A stretch of DNA of 64,000 nt from Hymenobacter sp. BT559 (GTDB taxonomy: Bacteria > Bacteroidota > Bacteroidia > Cytophagales > Hymenobacteraceae). Under the pieces are notes generated by a model. The model was not told the origin of the DNA. It was given only the letters and a program-made list of their open reading frames with translations, and did not search any database. Both the position numbers and the translations under genes were made by a program. Location of the stretch: NCBI RefSeq assembly GCF_016427535.1, contig NZ_JAELXV010000001.1, positions 1,302,001-1,366,000 on the forward strand, in the 5' to 3' direction. Of the stretch, positions 41,574-51,000 are shown piece by piece (within the stretch, counting starts at the first letter, position 1; each line of letters starts with the position of its first letter).

Positions 41574-42680
41574 CTAGGCAGCCATTTTGAGAGCGGGCTC
41601 GGGCTCGGCGCCGAGCAGCGTGGGTTGCACCCGCGTGCGCAGGCGCTCCTGCACAAAGCCACCCTGCAAGTGCGTAGGCAACTCGCGCACCAGCTGCTCG
41701 TAGCGCTCCAGACCTAGGGCCTTGGCCACGTAAGTTTCGTGCACGCCGTTGAGGTAGCTCACGATGTTGAGCAACGAGCTGTGGAACAAGCGGAAGTCGA
41801 TGTCGGCCTCTACGTAGCGCTCAATCTCGCGGCTGTTCTGCGAGATGCGCAGGCGACCAAGCAAGTCGAAGATGGTGGTATAGCCCAGGCGCCAAGTAAT
41901 CTGCTGCCAGTGAGAGGCGGTCCACTTATCGAGCGGGCGACCGGTCTTCTGACTGCGGATGGCGGTGTTAGGGTTAGCCTGCACCTGCTGGCGCGTGCTG
42001 ATGGCTTTCTGCTTGCGCGTAGTGCGCAAGAACTGCCCAATCTGGGCCTGGGCGTCAATCTCCTGCGAGGCGATGTGCAAGCCAGCCTTGTAGCCAGCCA
42101 GCGGCAGGCGGTGAATCGAAAAGTCACCGTAAGCTCCAGCAGCGTAGAACGATACGGGGCGCGGGTACGCATTCTTCACTACCAAGCGGCCCACCTCGCG
42201 GCGAATAACTTGGCCGTTGTTGGAACGCACGCCGGTGGTATAGAGAAAGGCTTGCAAGCCCGAAAGAATGGTGTGGTAGGCCTGCGGGAACGTCCAGTGC
42301 AGGGCGTTACGCAGGAAGTTGTCGTCACCGAGCTCGGCGGTGGCGCGCAGGGCATACTCAGTGCTCCAGCAGGTATGCAGCAGCTTGGTGAGTGCAGCCA
42401 CATCAGCGTCGTTGAGCTCGGCTTGGTGCTGGCGGAAGTAGGGCAGGTGACCTAGGCCACCCAGCGGGCCCTCGCCGTCTTGCAAGTGGTAGTTAATGGC
42501 AAAGAAGTAGTTGAGGAACACCTGCGCCGGAATAGAGCGACGCCAGTTTTCATCAGCAAGGCGCTGCTGCTCCTGCTCTTCGGGCGTGAGCACGGCTTCG
42601 GCAGCGGCTACAGTCATCGGAGCCTGGTAGGGCTCGGTGGGGATGAGCGGGATAATGCGGGCTTCGGTTTTAGTAGTCAT
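41574..42680 (-). CDS. Unrecognised protein of 368 residues
   Basis: The call begins at ATG 42680 (MTTKTEARIIPLIPTEPYQAP); an ATG at 42701 adds seven residues. The protein is soluble, mostly helical and rich in aromatic residues (NYFFAINYHLQDGEG, HTCWSTEYALRATAELGDDNFL, HWTFPQAYHTILSGLQAFLYTTG). No signal peptide, membrane segment, or nucleotide- or metal-binding motif stands out. I do not recognise the family. It has its own terminator and is separated from lysS and from the protease gene by long inverted repeats. Some helical stretches faintly recall HEPN-like proteins; this is too weak to use. Confidence 0.8.
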   Translation of the reverse strand: MTTKTEARIIPLIPTEPYQAPMTVAAAEAVLTPEEQEQQRLADENWRRSIPAQVFLNYFFAINYHLQDGEGPLGGLGHLPYFRQHQAELNDADVAALTKLLHTCWSTEYALRATAELGDDNFLRNALHWTFPQAYHTILSGLQAFLYTTGVRSNNGQVIRREVGRLVVKNAYPRPVSFYAAGAYGDFSIHRLPLAGYKAGLHIASQEIDAQAQIGQFLRTTRKQKAISTRQQVQANPNTAIRSQKTGRPLDKWTASHWQQITWRLGYTTIFDLLGRLRISQNSREIERYVEADIDFRLFHSSLLNIVSYLNGVHETYVAKALGLERYEQLVRELPTHLQGGFVQERLRTRVQPTLLGAEPEPALKMAA

Positions 42681-42728
42681 ACCAGATAAACCCGTAGCCA
42701 AGAAAATTAGTTGCTATTTACTAAAAAT

Positions 42729-43010
42729 AATCGCAGATTCGAACGGATTTTTAGGATGTAACAGATTCGGACGTTAATCGGCTTTATTGGGTTGTGAAAG
42801 CCGTTTTTAAGGAAAGATGGCAAGTGAAATAATAGACAACAGCTTTGCTTTCATCCAGACGCTGAAGTAGGTCGATTTGCTAAAAAAATAAGCAATAAAA
42901 AAGGCTGCCATTCAGCAGCCTTTTTTATTGCTATTCTATTCTTGCTTAGTCAGCCTGCCCGAGGCAGGCGTATCCGTTTAATCCGACAAATCCGTTTAAA
43001 TCTGCGATTT
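42729..43010. repeat. Second inverted-repeat pair of the cggatt type
   Basis: aatcgcagattcgaacggat… (from 42729) is matched in reverse complement by the segment 42968-43010, best over the first ~22 bases and weaker beyond. As in the previous spacer, the right arm runs into the stop codon of the minus-strand gene (the protease, stop at 43009). The element shares words with the repeat beside lysS, so both probably belong to one family. Confidence 0.55.
42892..42931 (-). terminator. Perfect 17-bp bidirectional terminator
   Basis: gcaataaaaaaggctgc (42892-42908) pairs perfectly with gcagccttttttattgc (42915-42931). A- and T-runs on either side allow it to work in both directions. It ends the protease transcript on the minus strand. 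Confidence 0.85.
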
Positions 43011-45150
43011 ACATTTGGTCCTTCAGTACGTTCACAGCTTCACCTAGGGTGATGTCCTTGTTCAGGCCGCGTGTGAATCGCATCGAGCGGTTGATTTTAA
43101 CGGAGTCGCCGGCCAATGTCTTGGTATCAGCTGCCAAGGGCTTGATGACGAGCGGGGTAGCCGTCTTCTGAATGGTCTCGTACTTGTCCGAAACTGCCTT
43201 GAGGGCTTGTTGCTCGGCGCGGTAGGAGCTAAGTTTCAGCGACACCGTGTTTTCGTCTTTACGCTTACGCAGGGTTTGCACCAACTCGGTCATCTGCTTG
43301 AAGCTAGGGCTGGCAGCTACACGGGCTTTGCTATTAGCTTCGAGCTTAGTATAGTTAGGCTGCTGGTCCCAAACGCGGAAGGGGGCAGGCTTAATCTCAT
43401 CCCACTTCAGCGGGTAGTCAGACTCCTTTTCGCCCTGGTCGAGGTATGAATAGATGTCAGGCAGCACGATATCGGAAGCTACCCCTTTAAACTGGGTCGA
43501 AGCACCGGTAACGCGATAGAACTTTTGCATGGTGAACTTGAGCGAACCAAAGGGCTTGAGCGAGTTCAGTTCGGCGGGCAGCGTCTCATCGAGGTCTACC
43601 ACGCGCTGCACGGTGCCCTTGCCATAGGTGCTGGCAGTGCCCATGATAATGCCACGCTTGTAGTCCTGAACGGCAGCAGCCAGAATCTCGGAAGCCGACG
43701 CACTGTGCTTGTTTACCAGTACCACGAGCGGGCCAGTGTATTGCACGCGGGGGTCCTTGTCGTTGAGCACTTGTGTCATGCCCTGGCTGGAGTGCACTTG
43801 CACCATGGGACCGCTAGGCATAAACAGACCGGCCATTTCAACGGCATCAGTAAGCGAGCCGCCACCATTTTCGCGCAAGTCGAACACCACGCCCTGTACG
43901 CCTTCGGCGTTGAGCTTAGCCAGTTCTTTCTTCACGTCATCGGCCGACGAGCGGCCGCCGTTGTTATTAAAGTCGGCATAGAAGCCAGGCAGGCGCAGGT
44001 AGCCAATTTTCTTGCCACTCGGGTCGTTAATAACGGCCGACTGAGCATAGGTTTCTTCGTTGACCACCACATCGCGGACGATGGGGATAACCTTGGTCGA
44101 GCCGTCGGGCTTTCTCACCGTCAGGCGCACCTCGGTGCCCTTCTTGCCTCGGATGACCGTCACGGCCTTGGCAGAGGTCCAGCCCTCGATGCTCACTGGC
44201 TCGGCGGCACCTTGGGCCACGCGCAGAATGGCATCGCCTTTCTTGAGCTGGCCTTGGCGGAAGGAAGCTGAGCCCGGTACGATTTCCTCAATATAAATCA
44301 GACCATCTTTCGGGCGCAGGATTGCTCCAATACCTTCCATCCGGCCCGTGAGTTGGTAGTCGAACTCCTCCTTGTCTTTGGGCGCGAAGTATTCGGTGTG
44401 TGGGTCGTAGGTATTGGCGATGGTGTTCGCGTAGCTGGCCAACGTCTCATTGGCGTCGGGCAAGTCAGCAAATTGCTCGTCGTAGTACTTCAGCACACGT
44501 TTGCGGGCCTCTACCTCCATTTGGGCGGGGGTGCGGTCGGGCTCGGCGGTAGCGGGCTCCTTGGCTTGGCTAGCGGTTTTGGCGCGGTCGTGGCGCTTGT
44601 CCTGCTCGTCCATCATCTCGGCCACGCGCGTCATGGTCTCGTACTTCAGCAGCTTGCGCCACTGCTCGCGCTGGTCGGCAGCATTGAGCGGGAAGGTAGC
44701 CTTCTCGAAATCAGTCTGAAACGTCTCGTCAGCGTCGAACGTGAAGGGCTGAGCCAGAATCTGGTGCGTCAGTTCCTGCACTTGCTTCGTACGCTCGGCC
44801 ATGAGCTTAGTGCTCAGGTCCAGGAAGCCATGCGTGCCCGCTTTGGTTTCGTCGTCAATCTTGGTCTCGTACTGGCGGAGCTGCGTTACATCGGCCTGGG
44901 TCAAGAATTTCTTGCGGTAGTCGATGCGCTTAAGGTATAAGTCAAACACCCGCTTGCTGAACGCATCATCGATGCGCTCGGGCTGGTAGTGGGCCGAGGA
45001 CAGGCCCTGCACCAGCGTACCTACCAGCACCTGCTCCTTGGTGGGCAGTGCCGTGGGGTCATTGTGCCGGTAAAAGCGGTAGGAGGCCAGTCCAAATACG
45101 GCCCCAACCATACCCGCATACATACCAATTTTAAAACGGGAGGAAAGCAT
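43009..45150 (-). CDS. Carboxy-terminal processing protease (S41, Prc/Tsp type)
   Basis: This 713-residue protein is anchored by one N-terminal segment (GMYAGMVGAVFGLASY). It has a long N-terminal helical region, a PDZ domain (about 260-340; GIGAILRPKDGLIYIEEIVPGSASF) and an S41 protease domain with GVVFDLRENGGGSL. The catalytic Ser lies in VNKHSASASEIL, the catalytic Lys in STYGKGTVQ. A C-terminal extension follows, as in E. coli Prc. It degrades or trims periplasmic proteins from their C-terminus. A TAnnTTTG promoter lies just upstream. A fragment of a second S41 protein is at the right edge of the window. Confidence 0.93.
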   Translation of the reverse strand: MLSSRFKIGMYAGMVGAVFGLASYRFYRHNDPTALPTKEQVLVGTLVQGLSSAHYQPERIDDAFSKRVFDLYLKRIDYRKKFLTQADVTQLRQYETKIDDETKAGTHGFLDLSTKLMAERTKQVQELTHQILAQPFTFDADETFQTDFEKATFPLNAADQREQWRKLLKYETMTRVAEMMDEQDKRHDRAKTASQAKEPATAEPDRTPAQMEVEARKRVLKYYDEQFADLPDANETLASYANTIANTYDPHTEYFAPKDKEEFDYQLTGRMEGIGAILRPKDGLIYIEEIVPGSASFRQGQLKKGDAILRVAQGAAEPVSIEGWTSAKAVTVIRGKKGTEVRLTVRKPDGSTKVIPIVRDVVVNEETYAQSAVINDPSGKKIGYLRLPGFYADFNNNGGRSSADDVKKELAKLNAEGVQGVVFDLRENGGGSLTDAVEMAGLFMPSGPMVQVHSSQGMTQVLNDKDPRVQYTGPLVVLVNKHSASASEILAAAVQDYKRGIIMGTASTYGKGTVQRVVDLDETLPAELNSLKPFGSLKFTMQKFYRVTGASTQFKGVASDIVLPDIYSYLDQGEKESDYPLKWDEIKPAPFRVWDQQPNYTKLEANSKARVAASPSFKQMTELVQTLRKRKDENTVSLKLSSYRAEQQALKAVSDKYETIQKTATPLVIKPLAADTKTLAGDSVKINRSMRFTRGLNKDITLGEAVNVLKDQM

Positions 45151-45177
45151 CTAGAAAGAATAATAGTATGAAGAAGC

Positions 45178-45185
45178 CAAATGTA
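45178..45185 (-). promoter_or_regulatory. TAnnTTTG -7 element for the Prc-type protease
   Basis: On the minus strand this reads TACATTTG, an exact consensus match 28 bases before the start codon. A GTTGGTTG segment lies ~12-16 bases further upstream, closer than the usual -33 spacing. Confidence 0.45.
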
Positions 45186-45385
45186 GGAGGCAGCAACCAA
45201 CCTAGCACTATATACGATGAAAACGCCGCCAGAGGCCAGAATAGTGCCGACAAACGGTAGGAATAATCCCCTCGTGTTAGGCCAGGTGGGAGAGGCCCGT
45301 CGGTAGCCTAAAAAGCCCCAGCTTATGGCTGCCAAGCCCTTCCTTTGTTGAACAATAAACGCGCCACATTGGCAAACCGTTTTCT

Positions 45386-46366
45386 ATGTCAACAACTCTG
45401 CTACTTGCCGCTCGCGCTGCCCTCCTAGGCCTGGCTGTAGGTGATGCCCTAGGGGTGCCCGTCGAGTTCATCGGCCGCGAGGCGCGGCGCCGCGACCCCG
45501 TACTTGCTATGCGTGGCTACGGCACCCACCACCAGCCCCCCGGTACCTGGTCTGATGACGCTTCGCTGACGTTTTGCCTAGCTGAAACGCTGGCCCGGCC
45601 GGGTGGCCGCACCGCTGCACCTGACTTAACTGACTTAGGCAGCCGGGCCATCAACTGGCTGGACAATAGTTATTGGACAGCTCATGGCGAAATCTTTGAT
45701 GTAGGCAACGCGACCCGCGTTGCCATTCAAAATCTGCGCTCGGGTGTGGCACCCAGCAAAGCCGGTCCACGCTCAGAGTTTGATAATGGCAATGGCGCGC
45801 TGATGCGCATCTTGCCGCTGGTTTTTCATGACACTTGGCAGGCCGAAGAGCTGGACCTGAATGCTGCATGGCAACTGACCGAGGCGGTGGCAAGCGTCAC
45901 GCATGGGCACCCTCGCTCTACGTTAGGCTGTTTTATCTACCTGCTGGTGGCTCGCTATCTAGCGAAGGCAGCGTCAATAGCGGTAGCGTATGCAGAGGCA
46001 ATAGAGGCAGCAAACAAATGGCTTCACGCGCAAGCCAAAGCAGCGGCTTTTTATGAATGGCCAAAATATGCGCAAGTGCTAGATGGAAGCCTACGTGCAT
46101 TACCAGAAAGCGAAATCAAGTCTTCCGGCTACGTGGTCCACACGCTGGAAGCGGCGCTGTGGTGCCTGCTCACCCACGACACGTATGCGGCCACTGTGCT
46201 GGCCGCCGTGAACCTAGGCGATGACACTGACACGACCGGCGCAGTAGCCGGCGGCCTGGCCGGGCTGGCCTATAGCGAGGCGGCTATCCCGGCAGAATGG
46301 CTGGGCGCGCTAGCCCGCCGCGCCGACATTGAGGACCTGGCGACGCGGCTGAGTGGGCCGCAATAA
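45386..46366 (+). CDS. ADP-ribosylglycohydrolase (DraG-like)
   Basis: This 326-residue all-helical protein removes ADP-ribose from proteins or small molecules, or hydrolyses ADP-ribosyl derivatives. The N-terminal LLGLAVGDALGVPVEF, the metal-binding GTWSDDASLTFCL and the C-terminal NLGDDTDTTGAVAGGLAGL are the di-magnesium site motifs of the family. A tyrosine-phosphatase-like gene follows 30 bases later, a pairing and even fusion that I remember from other bacteria. No ADP-ribosyltransferase is visible in the window, so the substrate is open. Confidence 0.92.
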   Translation: MSTTLLLAARAALLGLAVGDALGVPVEFIGREARRRDPVLAMRGYGTHHQPPGTWSDDASLTFCLAETLARPGGRTAAPDLTDLGSRAINWLDNSYWTAHGEIFDVGNATRVAIQNLRSGVAPSKAGPRSEFDNGNGALMRILPLVFHDTWQAEELDLNAAWQLTEAVASVTHGHPRSTLGCFIYLLVARYLAKAASIAVAYAEAIEAANKWLHAQAKAAAFYEWPKYAQVLDGSLRALPESEIKSSGYVVHTLEAALWCLLTHDTYAATVLAAVNLGDDTDTTGAVAGGLAGLAYSEAAIPAEWLGALARRADIEDLATRLSGPQ

Positions 46367-46396
46367 TTTACACAACTCTAATCCCTTCCTCAGATT

Positions 46397-46942
46397 ATGC
46401 CTCAGCTACCGCCCCGCCCGCTGCCTAACTCCTACTGGGCCACACCCACCTTGCTGGCCTGCGAATATCCCGGTGCCCCCACGCCCGCCGAAGCTATTCC
46501 GAAGCTCGATGCACTGCTGGACGCCGGGATTCGCGATTTTTATGACCTGACCGAGCCTGGCGAGCTTGTGCCCTACGAGGCGTTGCTGCGCGAGCGGGCC
46601 GCCCACGCCGGGCTCGACCCAGCCGCTATTCGCTATCGGCGCCTGCCTATCCGCGACCTCGATTTGCCTTCGGCTCAGTGCCTGCAAGAGGCGCTGGCTG
46701 GCCTGGAGGCGAGTGCAGCTGCGGGCCGGTGCGCGGCCGTGCATTGCTGGGGCGGCATTGGGCGCACGGGCACCGTGGTAGGCTGCCACCTAATGCAGGC
46801 CCACGGCCTGAGCGGGGCCGAAGCGCTCGCCTACATCGCCCACGAGTGGCAAACGGTAGCTAAGCGCGACCGCGCCCCGCGCTCGCCCGAAACCGATGCC
46901 CAGATTGCCTTTGTCCGCGGCTACCAGCCGGCCGGGCAGTAG
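46397..46942 (+). CDS. Dual-specificity/tyrosine phosphatase-like protein
   Basis: This 181-residue protein has the CX5R phosphatase loop in AVHCWGGIGRTGTVVGCHLM and the general-acid Asp region upstream (RRLPIRDLDLPS). The N-terminus (SYWATPTLLACEYPGA) is typical of bacterial dual-specificity phosphatases. It is in an operon with the ADP-ribosylglycohydrolase (30-base gap). The two may act on the same ADP-ribosylated or phosphorylated substrate, for example successive steps in processing an ADP-ribose phosphate, which is inference. Confidence 0.87.
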   Translation: MPQLPPRPLPNSYWATPTLLACEYPGAPTPAEAIPKLDALLDAGIRDFYDLTEPGELVPYEALLRERAAHAGLDPAAIRYRRLPIRDLDLPSAQCLQEALAGLEASAAAGRCAAVHCWGGIGRTGTVVGCHLMQAHGLSGAEALAYIAHEWQTVAKRDRAPRSPETDAQIAFVRGYQPAGQ

Positions 46943-46956
46943 CCTGCCCTAGGTCC

Positions 46957-47847
46957 CTACTCGCCGCCCACGGCGGCTACGGCCGAGCGGGCCGTCAGGG
47001 TCGAGCCAGCGCTGGCTGTCACTACCAGGGCCACGGCCACCCACTGGCCCGTGGTGAGGCGCTCGTGCAAGAACAGCCAGCCGCACAGCGCCGCGGCAGC
47101 GGGCTCGATGCTCATCAGAATGCTGAAGGTGCGGGTGGGTAGGCGCTTAAGGGCCTGCATTTCCAGGGTGAAGGGCAAGGCGCTCGATAGCAAGGCCAGG
47201 GCTGCCCCCGCCGCCAGTAGGCCCGGCGTGAGCAGGCGCAGCTGGCCGCTAGCCAGCCCAAACGGCAGCACGGCTGCCGTGGCAAACAGCATGCCCACGG
47301 CCACGGCGGTGTTGCCGGGTAGCACCTGGGCCACCCGCCCGCCCAGCACAATGTACACGGCCCAGCATCCGCCCGCCGCCAGCGCGAAGAGCATGCCCAC
47401 CAGGTCGATGCCCTGCCCGTGCCAGGGCGCAATGAGCGCAATGCCCACCGCCGCAAGCACGGCCCACGCCACATCGAGCACCCGGCGCGAGCCCGCCAGC
47501 GCCACTAGCAGCGGCCCCACAAACTCCAGCGTGACGCCCAGCCCCAGGGGGATGCGTGCAAGTGCGCAGTAAAACAGGCCGTTCATGGCACCTAGGGCCA
47601 CGCCATAGGGCACCACGGCGCGCCACTGCGCCGCCCGCAACTGCCCAAGCTTGGGCCGCACCGTGATGAACAGCATAACGGCGGCCAAGCCAATGCGCAG
47701 GCTGGCGGTGCCTAACGCGCCCACCACCGGAAAAAGCCCCTTCGCAATAGCAGCGCCGGCCTGTACGCTCAGAATAGCCAGTAGTACCGCCGGCACTGGC
47801 GGCACAGAAAAACGAGGAGAATCGGTAACTAGGCGAGGTTGATGCAC
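46957..47847 (-). CDS. EamA/DMT-family exporter (RhtA-like)
   Basis: About ten membrane segments in two EamA halves are visible (from PAVLLAILSVQAGAAIAKGLF to VAVALVVTASAGSTL). The conserved IEPAAAALCGWLFLHE near the end is typical of RhtA, the threonine/homoserine exporter of the DMT superfamily. It probably exports amino acids or related metabolites from the cytoplasm. No ATG is available at the N-terminus; GTG 47847 gives a short polar leader, while TTG 47898 would add 17 residues. It is convergent with the phosphatase gene, 14 bases apart. Confidence 0.85.
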   Translation of the reverse strand: MHQPRLVTDSPRFSVPPVPAVLLAILSVQAGAAIAKGLFPVVGALGTASLRIGLAAVMLFITVRPKLGQLRAAQWRAVVPYGVALGAMNGLFYCALARIPLGLGVTLEFVGPLLVALAGSRRVLDVAWAVLAAVGIALIAPWHGQGIDLVGMLFALAAGGCWAVYIVLGGRVAQVLPGNTAVAVGMLFATAAVLPFGLASGQLRLLTPGLLAAGAALALLSSALPFTLEMQALKRLPTRTFSILMSIEPAAAALCGWLFLHERLTTGQWVAVALVVTASAGSTLTARSAVAAVGGE

Positions 47848-47992
47848 GAGGAAAAGCGTCGCCTGGATTGCTAAACAGAGCGAACAAAAATTTCGCAAAG
47901 TTAAGGCCAGCTTAGTGAGCAGGTTAAAAAATGCTCGCCATTTGCCGAAAGAGATAGAAGGGCAGGAGCATGACTTTCCTATAAGCTACAAG

Positions 47993-48016
47993 CAAAGCCA
48001 GTGCGTAGTGGCTTTG
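47993..48016 (-). terminator. Possible hairpin after the large secreted-protein gene
   Basis: caaagcca (47993-48000) pairs with tggctttg (48009-48016), with extra ctac/gtag pairing outside. On the minus strand there is only a weak T-rich tail. Confidence 0.35.
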
Positions 48017-48049
48017 TAGATGGGCGCTGAAGGTGCCCGCCGCTACCAC

Positions 48050-51000
48050 CTAGTATACCACGGTGAGCGGGCCGCTGTACGACTTGCCATTGCCCAGCGT
48101 GATAACATAGTAGTAGGTGCCCACCGGCGCGGGCTGCCCGCTGATGCTGCCGTTCCATTCGTTGCCACGGCGGTAGCCCGTGGTTTCGAAAACCTTGCTG
48201 CCCCAGCGGTTAAAAACCAGCACGTGATTGCCGGGGTAGGCCTCAATTTGGTCAATTTGCCAGGTGTCGTCGCGGCCATCGCCGTCGGGGCTGAGCGCGT
48301 TGGGAATGCGCAGGCGCGGCGTCACGGTCACGGTCACCGAGCTTTGACTGGCGCAGTCGCCCAGCTGAGCCGAGAGGGTGTAAGTAGTCGTGACGGCTGG
48401 CGCGGCCATGGGCCGCAGCTGATTGCCGGCAAACGTGAGGCCTGGAGCGGGCGCCCAGGTTACGGGGTAGGTGCCATCGGCCGAGCCTTCGAGCAGCACC
48501 TGCTCGCCTTCCATAATGGTCTTGTTGGGCCCGGCCTCCACGTGGGGCGTGGGGTTGAGGGCGACCTTGATAGCGTTAGAAACGACTGTGACCGGGCCGC
48601 ACGCCGTAGTAGTGCGCACGGCCAACGTCACGAGTTGACCATCGCGCAGGGTGCTGCTGGTGAAGGTATTACCCGCCGAAGTAGTTTGGGCGTTGCCCAC
48701 CGTCACACCGTCTACTTGCCACTGGTACTGCGTGCTGGTGCCGAGGTTGGTCACGTTATCGGCCCGGAACGTCACGGGCGTTCCGGCGCAGGCGGGCAGG
48801 GCCGTTTGCACACTAATGGCCGCCGTGGGCAAAGAAATTGGTATCAGGCTGACTGTAGCGGTAGCTACGGGCTGGCCGGTGGCGCAAAAGCCGGCCGTGG
48901 GCGTCAATTCTACCCGCACTAGGTCGCCGGTGGCGAGGGTTGAGCTGGTGAAGGTGGTGCTGCTGGCTACCAAGGCGTTATTGACAAACCAGTGATAGGT
49001 AGGAGCGGGGCCGGCGTTGGTGGGCACGGGCGTAAAGGTCAGGGCCGTGCCCGCGCACTGCGCGGCGGGGGTGAGCAGCGCCACGGTGGCTACTACCGGG
49101 GTCTGGGGCCGCACCACCACTACATTAGAGATGGCCGTGCCGCAGGCATCGGTCACGACGCGCCGGTAGTACTGCAGCGCCGCTACCGGGTCGGGCGAGT
49201 AGGAGGGGCTGGTGGCACCCGCCACCACTGCCCAGCTCGCATTATCGGCCGAGGACTGCCACTGGTAAGCAAAGTGGTTGGTGCCGCCGCTGGCTTCGGC
49301 CGTGCTCGTGAGGGGCGCAGGGGCCGACCCCAGGCACACCGTTTGGTCGGCGCCGATGGTGCCCGGCGTTAGCACCGGCAGCACCAGTACCGCCACGGTG
49401 GCAGTGCTGGTACAGCCCGCGGCATTAGTCACGGTGAGGGTATAAGTCTGGGTAATAGCCGCGCTGGTTGAGTTAGTGAGCGTAGCGGTGGGGTTGGCGC
49501 TGCTCGCACTGCTCAAGCCGGTGGCGGGGCTCCAACTGTAGGTGAGGCCTGCCACTGGCGCGGCCCCTAGGGTAAGCGGCGCGCCAGTGCAGGTGCTGCG
49601 CGTGGCGGCGCCGGCATCGGCCACGGGTGCCGGGTTTACCGTGATGGTGACCTGGCCGGTAGCGCCGCAGCTGCTGCCCACGGCCGCCCCCGTAATGGTG
49701 TAGGTGGTAGTTTGGGTGGGGCTGACTACGAATGGCCCGTTGCCGGTGAGCGGAGTGGCCCCGCCCGTGAGGGTGTAGGGCGCCGCGCCGCCCGCAATGG
49801 CTAGGGTAGTGCTGCTGCCCTGGCAAATGGTAAGCGTACCGGTGGCCGCGAGCGTGCCGGGCTGGGCCACCACCACGCGCTGCACTACCGAGTCGAGCGG
49901 GCAGCCATACTGGCTGATGCCCCTTACTGCCACCGTGCCGGCGCCCTCCTTGGCCCAGTTTACCTGCAGCGTATCGGCGGTGCTGCTGCCCACGATGGTG
50001 CCGCCCACCACGCGCCAGCTCAGTTTGGCCGTGGTGTGGCCGCTGGCCACGTAGCGGCGCACGGTGTTGAGCCCGCACACCGTGGCGTCGCCGCTAATGA
50101 CCTTGGGACCCTGCGGCTTGGTTACTGTAATGTGCAGGATGTCGGCCACGGTTTTGCCAGCGCAGCCCGTGTCTTTCACCAGCAGCGCTATATCGTAAGG
50201 AGTGGCGCGGGCAGTGGCGCAGGTGGTATTAAAAGTGAAGGTGCCCGTGACCACACCATTGGTACCCGTAGTAGTAGCCGTGCCTGTGGGGTTGCCGGGC
50301 GTCATGGTGCCTGGCTGGCCACCTAGGGCCGCGTCGAAGCCGCCCGCCCCGTCGAGCAGCACGCTATTCAGCGTCATTGCCAGGGGGTGGCCGTCGGCCT
50401 GGGTCACCGTGATGGGGATGCTTAAGCTGCTGCCCGCCTCAATGGTATAGTTGCGCGGCATCGTGGCCACTGGAGGCAGTACCGGCGACTTAGTAGTGGG
50501 GCACGAGGCCACCACGAGCTGCAAATCGCGCCGGGTAGTGCCGATGAGTACCTCCCGGCCGTTGATGGTGCGGTACTCGCTTACATCAACAGCCACGGCG
50601 TACTTGGCGCCGACTTTGGTAGAAGAATATTTGGCAATGCCACTGCTGGCATCGAGCTCGGCAAAATTGCCCGCCACCGTGCCAAAAGGAGTGGCGGCTG
50701 AGTAGCCAAACCCGGCCGTGTAGCCCAGCACCCGGGGCGGGGGCGCAAACGTGTACAGGGGCAGCGCTCCTAGGCCATCGGCCGTGCCGTAGGGCTGGCC
50801 AAACGAGTATACGAGCCGGTCGCCGTCGGCGTCCACGGCATTGTTGAGCAAAAAGGTGGTGTCGTTGGCGCAAATGATGGCCACGGCCAGGTCCGAAAAT
50901 ACCGGCGAGTGGTTGGGCAAGGAGGGCGGGGCCAGCGCCGTATACAGCGTTAGGGCTTGCCCACCTGCATTGAAGAGGTTGGTAATGTCAACGTTGCGGT

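Larger units (their letters stand above)
41322..41575. repeat. Intergenic interval framed by a 53-bp inverted repeat
   Basis: The left arm (41322-41374) begins at the base next to the lysS start codon. The right arm (41523-41575) ends inside the stop codon of the next gene. They match as reverse complements at 51 of 53 positions by eye, with repeated cggatt/aatccg words. The whole spacer is thus bounded by the repeat, resembling a MITE-like or palindromic intergenic element. A terminator and a promoter lie between the arms. Confidence 0.7.

Noticed and set aside
45386..46942. Toxin-antitoxin or anti-phage system around the ADP-ribosylglycohydrolase
   Set aside because: No ADP-ribosyltransferase toxin or further defence gene is adjacent; kept only as an enzyme pair of unknown substrate.
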